This document shows, in pieces, positions 27,089-35,833 of a DNA stretch of 64,000 nt. The stretch covers positions 21,466 through 85,465 of the forward strand of contig NZ_CALJPC010000080.1 in assembly GCF_937981295.1 (NCBI RefSeq). Direction: 5' to 3'. Source of the DNA: an uncultured Campylobacter sp. GTDB taxonomy: Bacteria; Campylobacterota; Campylobacteria; Campylobacterales; Campylobacteraceae. Each line of letters starts with the position of its first letter. The stretch's first letter is position 1. The notes under the pieces are model-generated. The model was given only the letters and a program-made list of their open reading frames with translations, made no database searches and had not been told where the DNA came from. Position numbers and translations under genes: made by a program.

Positions 27089-28038
27089 GCGTATTTTTAT
27101 CGGGTAGCGTGATCGCGTTTTTGGCCGTAGAACTAATCGTAATAGCGCTGATGGCGATCTCACAGTTTCACATCGTGCGGATTATGCGCTACTGGGACTT
27201 TAACGCCACCTCAAATTTACAATACGCCCTGGAGAAAAGAAACTATCTCATCAACACTATTTTGTTTTTCACGATAGCGTGCAAGATCATTTTATTTATA
27301 TTTTTCGCGCTCTGCTTAAACGAGCTCTCTTCGATCGTGCCCGGCGCAATGTGCTCCGCAGGCGTCGTGGGCTCGAACCGCTACGGCAACATCCTGCTGC
27401 TTTTAAAAATTTTACTGATCTTCGGCTTTGGGCTCTGGCTTATTTTAAACAGCCTCGATCTTAAAGCGGGCAAATTTCCCTATCTAAAGCGCAAATACCT
27501 GATCTTTACCATCCTTTTTACGGGCGTTTTGGCGGAGTTTATTTTAGAGATTCTATTTTTTACCAACATCCCGCTGCGCGTGCCGGTGTTTTGCTGCTCG
27601 GTCGTATTTCGCGCGCCGAAGCTCCCATTCGGCTACACGCAGGCGCTTTTGGCGACTTTTTTCTACGCGATATTGGGCGCCATTTTGATCTTAAATTTCT
27701 TAAAGCAGTCGATGGCGAGCTTTGCTTTGAATTTGCTCTTTTTGTTCGTCGCATACTACGCGATCACCTATTTTTTCGGGCTTTACGTTTACGAGCAGCC
27801 CAACCATAAATGCCCGTATTGCATGCTTTTGAAGGATTATTACTTCGTCGGCTATGCGATCTGGGGCTCGCTGTTTTTGGGTATATTTTTCGGCATCGTG
27901 CCGTTTTTAACGGAGCTCATTACTAAGCGCGCCTACACCCACCTGCTTAAATACTCCTCGTTCTGGCTCATTCTAAACGCGCTCATCTGCAGCGCCTACG
28001 TCGTCAAATACTACTTCGTGCGGGGCGCGCTGCTATGA
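27085..28038 (+). CDS. Eight-helix membrane protein with CPYC motif
   Basis: A 317-residue very hydrophobic protein with about eight membrane helices. A thioredoxin-like CPYC occurs in PNHKCPYCMLLKDYYFVG near residue 245, and two more cysteines follow PLRVPVFCCS near residue 170. The CPYC/CC pairs could relay thiols or bind copper at the membrane surface. It overlaps both neighbours by four bases. No named family recognised; by position it is part of the mcc accessory module. Confidence 0.75.
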   Translation: MSVFLSGSVIAFLAVELIVIALMAISQFHIVRIMRYWDFNATSNLQYALEKRNYLINTILFFTIACKIILFIFFALCLNELSSIVPGAMCSAGVVGSNRYGNILLLLKILLIFGFGLWLILNSLDLKAGKFPYLKRKYLIFTILFTGVLAEFILEILFFTNIPLRVPVFCCSVVFRAPKLPFGYTQALLATFFYAILGAILILNFLKQSMASFALNLLFLFVAYYAITYFFGLYVYEQPNHKCPYCMLLKDYYFVGYAIWGSLFLGIFFGIVPFLTELITKRAYTHLLKYSSFWLILNALICSAYVVKYYFVRGALL

Positions 28039-28544
28039 TTAAGAAAATTTTTGCCGCGGTTTTGCTCGCCTGCGTGATGGGGCTGCTCATATCGTCCATG
28101 GATATAGCGGAATCCAAAATTTCCGTGCGCCACGGCAACACCGATAAGCAGCCGCTGCAGATAGAATTTGGCAAATATCTATGCCACGAGAGCGGCACGG
28201 TGATAAACGATCTGTACAACACCGCTCAGGCCGTTATGCCAAACGGCGATACATATTTTTTCAACGACATCGCAAACGTCTTTATGTGGCTGATGCGGCA
28301 AAAAAACAAAGATGAGATCGTGGTGTGGGTCTATTCGCAAGATACCGAAAGATACATCATCGCTAAGGACGCCTGGTACTCGCGCGTCGAGATCACGCCG
28401 ATGGGATATGGCTTTGGCGCATATGAGTTTCACAACTACGGCAGGAGCGATTACTACTACGACGAGATCGTGCTGTGCGCCGCGCGCGGCGAGACGCTGC
28501 TAAATCCGCTCATCAACATCCTGCTTTCGGAGAATAAAATTTAG
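28035..28544 (+). CDS. Divergent NosL-like exported protein
   Basis: A 169-residue protein with a signal peptide or anchor (FAAVLLACVMGLLISSM). The remainder follows the NosL pattern: YLCHESGTVIND in place of CEHCQMAISD, then YFFNDIANVFMWL (compare HYFDDIGCLVDFM in the nos-cluster NosL), then YIIAKDAWYSRVEITPMGYGFGAYEF (compare FIDARTAHFYKGFKTPMSFGWGAF). The CXXCXM copper site is reduced to a single Cys-His. It is the last gene of the mcc operon, overlapping the previous one by four bases. A copper-handling role is inferred from the fold and context. Confidence 0.75.
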   Translation: MIKKIFAAVLLACVMGLLISSMDIAESKISVRHGNTDKQPLQIEFGKYLCHESGTVINDLYNTAQAVMPNGDTYFFNDIANVFMWLMRQKNKDEIVVWVYSQDTERYIIAKDAWYSRVEITPMGYGFGAYEFHNYGRSDYYYDEIVLCAARGETLLNPLINILLSENKI

Positions 28545-29156
28545 CCTCGCGGCGAATTCGAAAAATGAAATTTAGTCCCGCGATGGATCGGAAATAAAAT
28601 TTAGCCGTGTGGCAGGTAGGAAATAAAATTTAACTCCTCAGCGAGCGCGACTTGTCGCAGATACGGCTCGTCGTTTGAATTTTATCCGCGTGCGGCTTGA
28701 AAATTTTACCCGCGCCCGCACCTTTTATTAAATTTTGCCCGCTGCCGCTTTCGTTAAATTTAGCCTGCTCTCGCCACTTTCATTAGATTTAACCTGTATC
28801 CGCCCAAGCTCGCGCCCATTCGTATTCATTGAAATTTATCCCGCATTCGCTCATTAAGCTAGCCTAAAATTCAGCCTGTATCGGCTTACCATTGTTAAAT
28901 TTACCCGTCTATGTCCAAGCTCTTGCTCGTCCGCTCTTATGGAATTTAGCTCGCATTTGCCTGGGTTCGCATCGGCTTGCTCGTTAAATTTGACCCGCCC
29001 GCACCGCTTGCTCGCGCCTGCCGCTTCGTCCGCGCCGCCGATTAGTTTAAAATTCCAAGCCGCATTCGCCCGTCGCGCGATCAATAAATTTATATCAATA
29101 CGGGCGCCGAAATTTTAAGCTATAATGGCGCCAAATTCCACATTAAAGGAGCGAAA
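28545..29156. other. Spacer dense in RAATTY hexamers
   Basis: No gene supported. By hand I count about 16 RAATTY sites (AAATTT, GAATTT, AAATTC, GAATTC) in about 610 bases, spaced roughly every 30-50 bases, separated by pyrimidine-rich words such as cccgc and gcctg. Random expectation for even base composition is below one. TATAAT at 29121-29126 is the likely -10 of the next gene. Confidence 0.6.
29121..29126 (+). promoter_or_regulatory. -10 element TATAAT for the DUF364 gene
   Basis: A perfect TATAAT 31 bases upstream of the start codon at 29157; the ribosome binding site AAAGGAG lies between. Confidence 0.55.
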
Positions 29157-29978
29157 ATGAGCGAAATTTTAGATCAGACGCTGGAGCGCGCGAAAGAAAT
29201 TTTAGGCGTCCAGGCGCTGGAACTTAAGATCGAGCGCGCGGTCGTGGGGCTGTTTTTTAGCGGCGTGAAGCTGCAAGGGGGCGCGTGCGGGCTTAGCTAT
29301 ACGCCGCTAAAGTCCCTATCGGGCGCCGTTTGCTGCCCCTCGCAAGCAAGCGTGATGCCCGATTCGGGCAATATCGCAGGCAAGAGCGTGCGCTATCTGC
29401 TGCGCGATTTGGGCTCTGCCGCGCCGCTTAAAAAGACGCTCGCGCTTGCCGCGCTAAATGCGCTTGGAAGGGCGTGTTTTGATAAAATCCGCGCGGATTA
29501 CGACGTGAAATTCGGCGCCGATCCCTTTGAGCAGCTACGGATTGAGCGCGGCAGCTTTAGCGTCGTCGTGGGCGCGCTGGTACCCTACATCAAGACGCTG
29601 ATGAAAAATGGCGCGGATTTTAAAATTTTAGAGCTTGACAAAAGTACGCTCAAGCAGGCGGAGCTGCCGTTTTACCTGCCCGCAAGCGAGGCTAGCAGCG
29701 TCGTGCCGCGCGCCGACAATGTGATAATCACGGCTACGACGCTCATCAACGACACGCTCGATGGACTTTTGCGTCTGAAAAAAAGCGGCGCCAAGCTCGT
29801 GCTCGTGGGACCTACCACGCCGCTACTGCCGCAGGCGCTGTTTGAGCGCGGCGTGGACTTTGCGGGCGGCACGCTCGTGCGGGATGCCGACGCGGTGCTC
29901 GATATCATCGCGCAGGCGGGCTCTGGGTATCACTTTTTGGGTAAATTTGCTGATAAAATCACGATTTGCAAGGGCTAG
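29157..29978 (+). CDS. DUF364/DUF4213 putative heavy-metal chelation protein
   Basis: A 273-residue cytoplasmic protein. The N-terminal enolase-like DUF4213 part (about residues 5-95: VVGLFFSGVKLQGGACGLSYTP) is followed by the Rossmann-like DUF364 part (about 105-273), with VVVGALVPYIKTL, DNVIITATTLINDTL and LVLVGPTTPLLPQALFERGV. Members are often found next to molybdenum or metal metabolism genes, and some are methanogen factors; the precise function is unknown. Start follows AAAGGAGCG. It is followed after 58 bases by an alpha/beta hydrolase gene. Confidence 0.85.
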   Translation: MSEILDQTLERAKEILGVQALELKIERAVVGLFFSGVKLQGGACGLSYTPLKSLSGAVCCPSQASVMPDSGNIAGKSVRYLLRDLGSAAPLKKTLALAALNALGRACFDKIRADYDVKFGADPFEQLRIERGSFSVVVGALVPYIKTLMKNGADFKILELDKSTLKQAELPFYLPASEASSVVPRADNVIITATTLINDTLDGLLRLKKSGAKLVLVGPTTPLLPQALFERGVDFAGGTLVRDADAVLDIIAQAGSGYHFLGKFADKITICKG

Positions 29979-30036
29979 GGCGCGGATTGAAATTTTAAAA
30001 TTTGCGCGCAAAGGGCTTAAATTTAAAGGAGAAAAT

Positions 30037-30609
30037 ATGCAAAAGTGCGTCTATATCGTGCACGGCTACGATGCTTCGCCTAAGAAGCATTGGTTTGCCT
30101 GGCTCAAAGACGAGATCGAAAAATCGGGCGCGAGGGCGGAAATTTTAACGATGCCCACGCCTGCGCACCCAAGGCTTGATGAGTGGCTGAAAACTCTGCG
30201 AGAAAGCGTAAAATTTGAAGGCGAAGTCTATCTAGTCGGACACAGCCTCGGCTGCCCTACGATCTTAAATTTTTTGCAAAGCGACGCTTTGGGCGGCGCA
30301 GTAGAGGGCGTTGTGCTAGTTTCGGGGCTTGCAAAGCCGCTTAGTGATCCGCAATTTAAAATTTTAGACGAGTTTATGGATAAAGGCTTTGATTTTGAGC
30401 GCATAAAAGCCGCCGCAAAACAGCGCGCTGTAATTTCTGCGAAGGACGATTATATCGTGCCGTTTAGCTTCAGCCGTGAGCTAGCGGGGCAGATGGACGC
30501 TAAGTTTTACGAGGTGGAGAAGGGCGGGCATTTTTTAGACAGGGACGGCTTTACGAAGTTTGATCTAGTCTATGAAATTTTAGAAAAAATGATGAAGCTA
30601 AAGGGCTAG
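30037..30609 (+). CDS. RBBP9/YdeN-family serine hydrolase
   Basis: I place the start at 30037, where AAAGGAG precedes ATG; this gives 190 residues, the usual size of this family. The alpha/beta-hydrolase fold is clear: YIVHGYDASPKKHWFAWL at the start, the nucleophile elbow GHSLGC (about residue 69), the acid in SAKDDYIVP (about 145) and the histidine in GGHFLD (about 170). Cytoplasmic, no signal peptide. The natural substrate is unknown. Confidence 0.9.
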   Translation: MQKCVYIVHGYDASPKKHWFAWLKDEIEKSGARAEILTMPTPAHPRLDEWLKTLRESVKFEGEVYLVGHSLGCPTILNFLQSDALGGAVEGVVLVSGLAKPLSDPQFKILDEFMDKGFDFERIKAAAKQRAVISAKDDYIVPFSFSRELAGQMDAKFYEVEKGGHFLDRDGFTKFDLVYEILEKMMKLKG

Positions 30610-31142
30610 ATTTGGGGCAAACACGCCCGCCCGCTTGGTTTTGCTTCTGCATTCGCCGCTCGCGTTTTTCTCTGCCGAAGCTTGGATTTGATTTGCGGCT
30701 AAGATAAGAGTCTCGTCTTTAGCCCGCCGAAGGCTTCCGCTACCCGCATAAATAAATAGATAAGCCTGCGGCGTAATCGTCGTTTGCGAGGCGAGTTCCG
30801 CGCGGTTTTAAAATTTTGTAAATGTCGCAGCGACATAAGCGTGTTCTGCATAAATGTCAAAGCATGGCGGCTAGCGAGAATTTTATCAGTTCGCAAAATT
30901 TTTGTCCGCGGCGAAATTTCATACTCGGCTTGTGCGAGCTAAATCCGTGCTCAAGCCCGTGTCGCGTAGAAGATAAAATTTAGAGCCCGCGCCGGAGCTT
31001 TTGCGACGATGAAATTTTAAAATTTTAAAGCAAGCGGGATGATGAAATTTCAAATCTCGCTTGGCCCGCGCGGGCTAAATTCCGTGCCTAAGCCCGTGCT
31101 GCGCGAGAGATAAAATTTAGTGGGCGCGAAAGACGCATAAGT
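30610..31142. other. Spacer, nothing recognised
   Basis: About 530 bases with no supported gene. Scattered AAATTT and AAAATTTTAA hexamers are present near 30805-30815, 31010-31025 and 31045. No terminator with a T run seen after the hydrolase gene. Confidence 0.4.
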
Positions 31143-31520
31143 TTAGCTTTTCTTTTCGTTAAACATATACGAAATCACAAAAACGATCAGGCGAACGGGC
31201 GCGAACGCAAATGCAAACGCCACGCTCCAGCCGGCGGCACGCTCGCCCCAAAAATACCCCGCCGAGAGGCATGCCAAAAACCCGCCGTAAAAAGCGCCGA
31301 GCGATAAATTTTCTACCGCAAAAAGCAGTAAACTAAGATTTGGATTTTTTACAAACAGCTTGCTTGGCTTAAAGTTTTTATACCTTTTGAACAAATACCA
31401 AAACAGCGCGCAAGCCAAAATCGCAAATATTGCGGCAAAAATGGCGATTTTTGGCGCGCCCGCCAAAGGCAAAACTGCTAAAATCAAAGCCGCCGCCCAC
31501 CAATCAAGCAAGAAAACCAC
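31143..31520 (-). CDS. Small hydrophobic membrane protein, unknown (125 aa)
   Basis: Three or four hydrophobic segments (WAAALILAVLPLAG, IAIFAAIFAILACALFWYLF, LSLLLFAVENLSLGAFYGGFLACL, WSVAFAFAFAPVRLIVFVISYMF). It ends with a short charged tail, FNEKKS. The start is uncertain: the first in-frame start is GTG at 31520 with only a weak AGCGGG upstream. No family recognised. Confidence 0.5.
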   Translation of the reverse strand: MVFLLDWWAAALILAVLPLAGAPKIAIFAAIFAILACALFWYLFKRYKNFKPSKLFVKNPNLSLLLFAVENLSLGAFYGGFLACLSAGYFWGERAAGWSVAFAFAFAPVRLIVFVISYMFNEKKS

Positions 31521-31627
31521 CCGCTAAGCGAGCAAATACTTCGCCGTCCTATGAAATTTATATTTTTGCTCTGCACTCATCGGTCTTAAGTCCCTTAAAT
31601 TTTTTAACAAAATTCATATTAGAGAAT

Positions 31628-32389
31628 TTAGCGCATCTCTATATCTCTACCGCCCAAATAGTATTTTTCTAGCGGATAATTTAAATTCCCGCAGTTATCA
31701 AATTTAAAACCTTTTCCGATACCGACTACGGCATTTTTTCTCTCTTTATAGTATTTCTTCTCGATAATAAAATTTCCTATCGTATCGCACAGATACTCCG
31801 AATGGTTAAACTGCATATAATTACCGTTAAATATAGCGAATTTATCAAGGAACAAAGTGCCTGTGACTTCTTCCTCGCCACCGTCAACCCTAACTATCGG
31901 TCTGTCAAATCCAACGCTCGTATCGTTCAAATTTATTTTTAGATATTTCTTTGGATCGGTTTTTTTAGCCTTTAGCTCTTTCATCAGTATCTGCTCGGTC
32001 GTTTTTCCCTCTTGATAATATTTTTCTAATACTTCAAAACAATTCGATAAATTTATATTTTCTAGTTCATAGTATGCAACCTCGTATCTACTGGACCAAA
32101 GACTACCGAAGGTTTTCAACCTATAAGCATCGATCATTTGGTATAATTTTACATTATTATCTAAATATGCTCCTGCTACTTTTTTATACAGCTCCTCCTT
32201 CGGCAAAATTCTATTTTCTTTGAGGCAGTATCCTTGCTTGTATTTGTCGTAGTCGGAAGTAGTAACTATCGCGAAGCCTCGCGGGGTGGAATAATCGGGA
32301 ATTATACGAATAAATGCGGCACAAAGTATTATTATAAGAAGCAGCGTGCCCGCTAGGGCTTTAAATTTAATAGACCTGTAGAATTTCAT
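31628..32389 (-). CDS. Membrane-anchored paralogue A, unknown (253 aa)
   Basis: One N-terminal helix (LAGTLLLIIILCAAFIRII) followed by a periplasmic domain of about 220 residues. It shares with the gene at 32585 the pattern FIRI.PDYS after the helix, YCLKENRIL..EEL near residue 55 and FDNCGNLN near the C-terminus, so the two are paralogues. Composition is AT-rich compared with flanking genes, which suggests horizontal acquisition. SD AAAAGGA upstream of the ATG. Function unknown. Confidence 0.7.
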   Translation of the reverse strand: MKFYRSIKFKALAGTLLLIIILCAAFIRIIPDYSTPRGFAIVTTSDYDKYKQGYCLKENRILPKEELYKKVAGAYLDNNVKLYQMIDAYRLKTFGSLWSSRYEVAYYELENINLSNCFEVLEKYYQEGKTTEQILMKELKAKKTDPKKYLKINLNDTSVGFDRPIVRVDGGEEEVTGTLFLDKFAIFNGNYMQFNHSEYLCDTIGNFIIEKKYYKERKNAVVGIGKGFKFDNCGNLNYPLEKYYLGGRDIEMR

Positions 32390-32409
32390 ATCAGTCCTTT
32401 TCTATCCAT

Positions 32410-32535
32410 CTATTCGTTAGAGGCTAATCTTTCCGGACCAGGAGGAGTTTTCTTCCCCCACAAATAATAACTCAATATATCGGCTCCGTAATTACCCTCT
32501 AATTCTAATCTTAGATCAGTTTCTTTTTTGCTCAT
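32410..32535 (-). CDS. Small ORF of 41 aa between the paralogues
   Basis: A short frame starting MSKKETDLRLELEG and ending PERLASNE, read on the minus strand from ATG at 32533-32535 to TAG at 32410-32412. AAAGGATAAGAG lies directly upstream, as good as the sites of the neighbouring genes. The product would be soluble and charged. It is the middle member of a three-gene AT-rich set. No family recognised; it could be an intact small protein or the remnant of a larger one. Confidence 0.45.
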   Translation of the reverse strand: MSKKETDLRLELEGNYGADILSYYLWGKKTPPGPERLASNE

Positions 32536-32584
32536 CTCTTATCCTTTTTCGGTTACATTCGTTAAGATAAAATTTCAACCAATC

Positions 32585-33385
32585 TTATCCACCGTGAATC
32601 CACATATCCAGTTCCTGTTCCGCCGGAGCTTTGATATCAAAATTTATATTTCCGCAATTATCGTATGAGAATTTACGTCTATAATGTTTCATATGAGTAT
32701 AAGCCAAGACTTTGTTAAAGTTTTCTAAACTCTCATATCCGCTTTTTATTGCCATTAAATTTTTAATAACATTATATTCAATGTAAAAACTTATATCATC
32801 GACATCAACATAATTCACAAAAAATTGATTCTCTTTTATTAAAAATGATTTTTCTAAAAACATTTTTCCGTTATGAAATGGATTTTTCTCTTCGGACAAG
32901 ATGATAGGCTGTCTAAAGCCCAAAATTTCATCCTTATATACAAAATATTTTGATAGATCGGAGATATCTATTTGCGTCTTGTCTTTTATCTCATAATCAA
33001 AACTCTTTCTGTCGGTATTTTCAACTAAAAAATCAAACCAGTTTTCTTCATTGAAATCGCCGATTAGATAGAGCTTGGAGATGTGCGCCGTATAAAAACT
33101 ATGGCCGAAATTTTTTATATCGTGCTCATCGATAATGGTATTTCGCAGAACCTCATAGTCGTGATATCTTTTAAAATAATTTATAGCGGCATTTCGAAGT
33201 AACTCTTCGTTGCTCAGAATTCTATTCTCTTTTAGACAATATCCCTTTTGATATTTGTAATAGCTAAAAATATTAACTATGCAGGAGCCCTGCGAAGCGG
33301 AGTAATCCGGCACGATGCGGATAAACAGGGCGCAGAAAAGTAGCGCCGCGGCTAGGATTTTAAATTTAAGTTTGTGAAATTTCAT
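32585..33385 (-). CDS. Membrane-anchored paralogue B, unknown (266 aa)
   Basis: Same architecture as the gene at 31628: N-terminal helix (ILAAALLFCALFIRIV), then PDYSASQGS, YCLKENRILSNEELL and, near the end, FSYDNCGNINFD. It is AT-rich with many Tyr, Phe, Asn and Lys residues. SD AAAGGATAG precedes the ATG. The two paralogues probably arose by local duplication, with the 41-residue gene between them. Function unknown. Confidence 0.7.
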   Translation of the reverse strand: MKFHKLKFKILAAALLFCALFIRIVPDYSASQGSCIVNIFSYYKYQKGYCLKENRILSNEELLRNAAINYFKRYHDYEVLRNTIIDEHDIKNFGHSFYTAHISKLYLIGDFNEENWFDFLVENTDRKSFDYEIKDKTQIDISDLSKYFVYKDEILGFRQPIILSEEKNPFHNGKMFLEKSFLIKENQFFVNYVDVDDISFYIEYNVIKNLMAIKSGYESLENFNKVLAYTHMKHYRRKFSYDNCGNINFDIKAPAEQELDMWIHGG

Positions 33386-33775
33386 AACTATCCTTTAAAT
33401 GCCGCCATTGAAACAAACCACACACCTCGCCGCCGCGTTAAATTTATACCTTCGCTCCACATTCATCGCCCCGACCTTTTTAAATTTGAGATAAATTTTA
33501 TCGACGCTCAAAGTTTTCTGCCTAGAGCCAAAATCCCGTGCGTCGCTAAATTTCATATCTCGCGCTAGCCAATTTTAAATCGCCGCAACATTTAAATTTT
33601 TGGTTCTCGCGACGCTCAAATTTCTCTAGGCACGGCGCGTAAAATTCAGCGGTGCGGCGCCAAAAATTTCAGATAAATTTTAAAGCCGCGCCTTAGTTTT
33701 ATGCCGGCAAAATTTAATCGCGCCGCAAAAAGCTACTCCGCTGCGCAAAATTTATCCGCGCCGCGCCAAAGCTCG
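33386..33775. other. Spacer, nothing recognised
   Basis: About 390 bases without a supported gene, again with frequent AAATTT hexamers. It lies between two minus-strand genes. Confidence 0.4.
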
Positions 33776-35215
33776 TTATCTCTTCGGTTTGCTTAGCTCA
33801 TAGCCGAAGCGGATCTTTTTGCTCTCGCCCGGCTTTAGCTCAAAGTCCCAGCTAAGCAGTCCGTCCTTGCCGAGGCTGCTCTGCTCGGGCGAGTTTTTCA
33901 GCGCGACCTTTACGTCTTCATGCGTAGAAACGGGCGCTCGCTCTTGTAAAACCACGTTCCACGCGCGCTTGGAGCCGTTTTTAATCTCGTAGTCCCAAGC
34001 CATGGAATTTTTGCTTTCGCCGCCGAAAAATGAGTTTTTTGTGAAGTTGTTTGCCTGCTCTTTTTTGACTTCGATCAGGCTATTTTTACCCAGATACGCC
34101 GTAGCCTCGGAGTTTGCGGCAAAGCCTAGATGCACGAGCCCGATCTGCACGCCGTCGAGCTTTATTAGCGTTTCGCTCTCCTCTATGTTTCTTTCAGGGC
34201 TAAATTTAGCCCGCACGTAGGCCGCCTCGCTGCCGTAGCCGTCGATGAGTAGATCAAATTTCGCATCCAGGCTCTGTTTGTCGAAGCTAAACTCGCCCGC
34301 TTCGCCCGCTTTGAGGCTTACGCCGCTGATTTTCCACACCTTTGAGAGCGAGCTTTCGATATTCGCGCCCGTCCTTGCATACGACGATCTAGTCTCCATC
34401 GCAGGCGCGACCCTATCCATAGTTGCCTCCTCTAGCATCACATCCTTTTTATAAGCCGCTGCGGGCGCCGGCTTTGCAGGCTCGCCCTCGTACCATGGAT
34501 AAAATGGCTGCGGCGCGGTCTGCGAAGAGTATTCGTAAGGATACAGCGCGATCGTTAAATTCGCTAGCTCCGCGTTTAGCGGATTTTGCACCGAGAGTTT
34601 TTGCGCGACCTCGATTTTGCCGCTAGCAAGATCTGCCGAGAGCTCGTTGTGCGTGTAGGCGCTTACGTCAATGGGGTAGCTGATCTTAACGAAGCTCGGA
34701 TCGCAATCGAAGCTCACATTTAAGCGGCGCTCGTTTTTGATCGCGTATTTTGAAATTTTCTCTTTGAGCTTTCCGATTTGCTCGTCCGTCTTTGAAATTT
34801 CGCCCGCTACAAGCAGAACTTCGTCGTAAACTTTTTGCGAATCCGCTTTTAAACTCGCCAAACTTCTATCTTTTAAGCTCGCGAAGTCGCTTAAAAAGCG
34901 CTGCTGCGCCTTAAGCGCGACCAGGCGGTCGTTTAGCTCGCGCAAGCTCTTTTCGTCCGCCTCTTTTTTGGCGAATTCCGCGTTTTTAACGGGCTCGCTC
35001 TCTTCCAAAGACAATTCGCGCACTTCGCAAGAGCCCACAATCTCGATGCTGCGGATATCTAAGTACTCCGGCACGTTCACGCTGAAGTTTGATTTTTGCG
35101 CGCCGAAGTTTTGGTGCAAGAAGGCGGAGTTCGCGTAGATCTCAAGGCTATTTTCCTGCGCACTCAAATTTACGGTAAGCGCCGCAGCTGCGCTTAAAAG
35201 CACTATTTTTTTCAT
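33776..35215 (-). CDS. DUF4140/DUF4139 domain exported protein
   Basis: A 479-residue exported protein with signal peptide (ALTVNLSAQEN). The N-terminal DUF4140 part (about residues 25-110) is followed by a coiled coil (about 95-165, FAKKEADEKSLRELNDRLV and following) and the C-terminal DUF4139 beta-rich domain (about 190-475) with FYPWYEGEP..., NNFTKNSFFGGESKNS and a final LSWDFELKPGESKKI. This matches the usual two-domain architecture and length. It is probably periplasmic or surface-exposed; the role of the family is unknown, though related mucoidy inhibitor A-type proteins exist. SD AAGGAGC precedes the ATG. Confidence 0.85.
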   Translation of the reverse strand: MKKIVLLSAAAALTVNLSAQENSLEIYANSAFLHQNFGAQKSNFSVNVPEYLDIRSIEIVGSCEVRELSLEESEPVKNAEFAKKEADEKSLRELNDRLVALKAQQRFLSDFASLKDRSLASLKADSQKVYDEVLLVAGEISKTDEQIGKLKEKISKYAIKNERRLNVSFDCDPSFVKISYPIDVSAYTHNELSADLASGKIEVAQKLSVQNPLNAELANLTIALYPYEYSSQTAPQPFYPWYEGEPAKPAPAAAYKKDVMLEEATMDRVAPAMETRSSYARTGANIESSLSKVWKISGVSLKAGEAGEFSFDKQSLDAKFDLLIDGYGSEAAYVRAKFSPERNIEESETLIKLDGVQIGLVHLGFAANSEATAYLGKNSLIEVKKEQANNFTKNSFFGGESKNSMAWDYEIKNGSKRAWNVVLQERAPVSTHEDVKVALKNSPEQSSLGKDGLLSWDFELKPGESKKIRFGYELSKPKR

Positions 35216-35528
35216 TTTTGCTCCTTAAAAATTTTACGTAATTGTAACGATAAATTTTGATTTTTATGCTTAAAATTCGGAGCGATTTTAAAATTCCGGC
35301 CCCGCCGCCCGCTTTGAAATTTTAAAATTTCGCCGCCGTAAAAACTCCGCCGCGGGCGCTAAAATTTTACTGCCAATAGCGTTCATTAAGTCCTCTCACT
35401 CGCGCAGCCTAAGCGATAAAATTTTAAAATTTCGAAGCTTCTATTATTAATGACGAGCTGTACCCTCCGCGAAGTAAAACTATAAATTCAAAATTTTACA
35501 CAGCCAACTACCCCCGAGAAGCCAACCA

Positions 35529-35713
35529 ATAAATTTTAAAATTTTACGCAGTAAAATTTCTGAAACTTTAGGCGAGCGAAGCAATGCGAAGGAAGCGCGG
35601 GGCGCTTCCTAGTCTTCACGAGAAATAGTGAAGCTCCTCATCGCAGCGGTGGCTTAGTTGTCACGCGAAGTTAAACCGATAAATTTTAAAATTTTACGCA
35701 GTAAAATTTCTGA
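35529..35713. repeat. Direct repeat, 35 bp, two copies 150 bases apart
   Basis: Copies at 35529-35563 and 35679-35713 are identical from AT-AAATTTTAAAATTT through to TTCTGA. Each copy contains several AAATTT hexamers and is internally near-palindromic. Confidence 0.8.
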
Positions 35714-35802
35714 CTATCTTTCGCGGAGACTTCGCAAGCGTCTTAACGCTTGCTCGTATTGCTCCGCTCAGGTGCAGGGAGTGCTTGCACTCCCGCTCGC
35801 AA

Positions 35803-35821
35803 GGACGAGCTGTGCTCGTCC
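35803..35821 (-). terminator. Hairpin downstream of the ABC importer operon
   Basis: GGACGAGC and GCTCGTCC pair perfectly around TGT, 13 bases after the end of the ATPase gene. A second perfect hairpin follows at 35777-35794. No T run, so factor-independent termination is uncertain. Confidence 0.45.
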
Positions 35822-35833
35822 GCGAAGTAAAGA

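Larger units (their letters stand above)
35216..35833. other. Structured spacer with direct repeats and hairpins
   Basis: No gene. A 35-base sequence occurs twice, at 35529-35563 and 35679-35713. Three compact palindromes lie here: GGAAGCGC-ggg-GCGCTTCC (35591-35609), GGGAGTGC-tt-GCACTCCC (35777-35794) and GGACGAGC-tgt-GCTCGTCC (35803-35821). The last two sit just downstream of the ABC ATPase stop codon (minus strand) and may act as terminators. Confidence 0.6.

Noticed and set aside
29842..30609. Longer version of the RBBP9-type hydrolase
   Set aside because: The extra N-terminal 65 residues overlap the DUF364 gene in another frame and are Arg-rich; the ATG at 30037 has a strong ribosome binding site and fits the family length.
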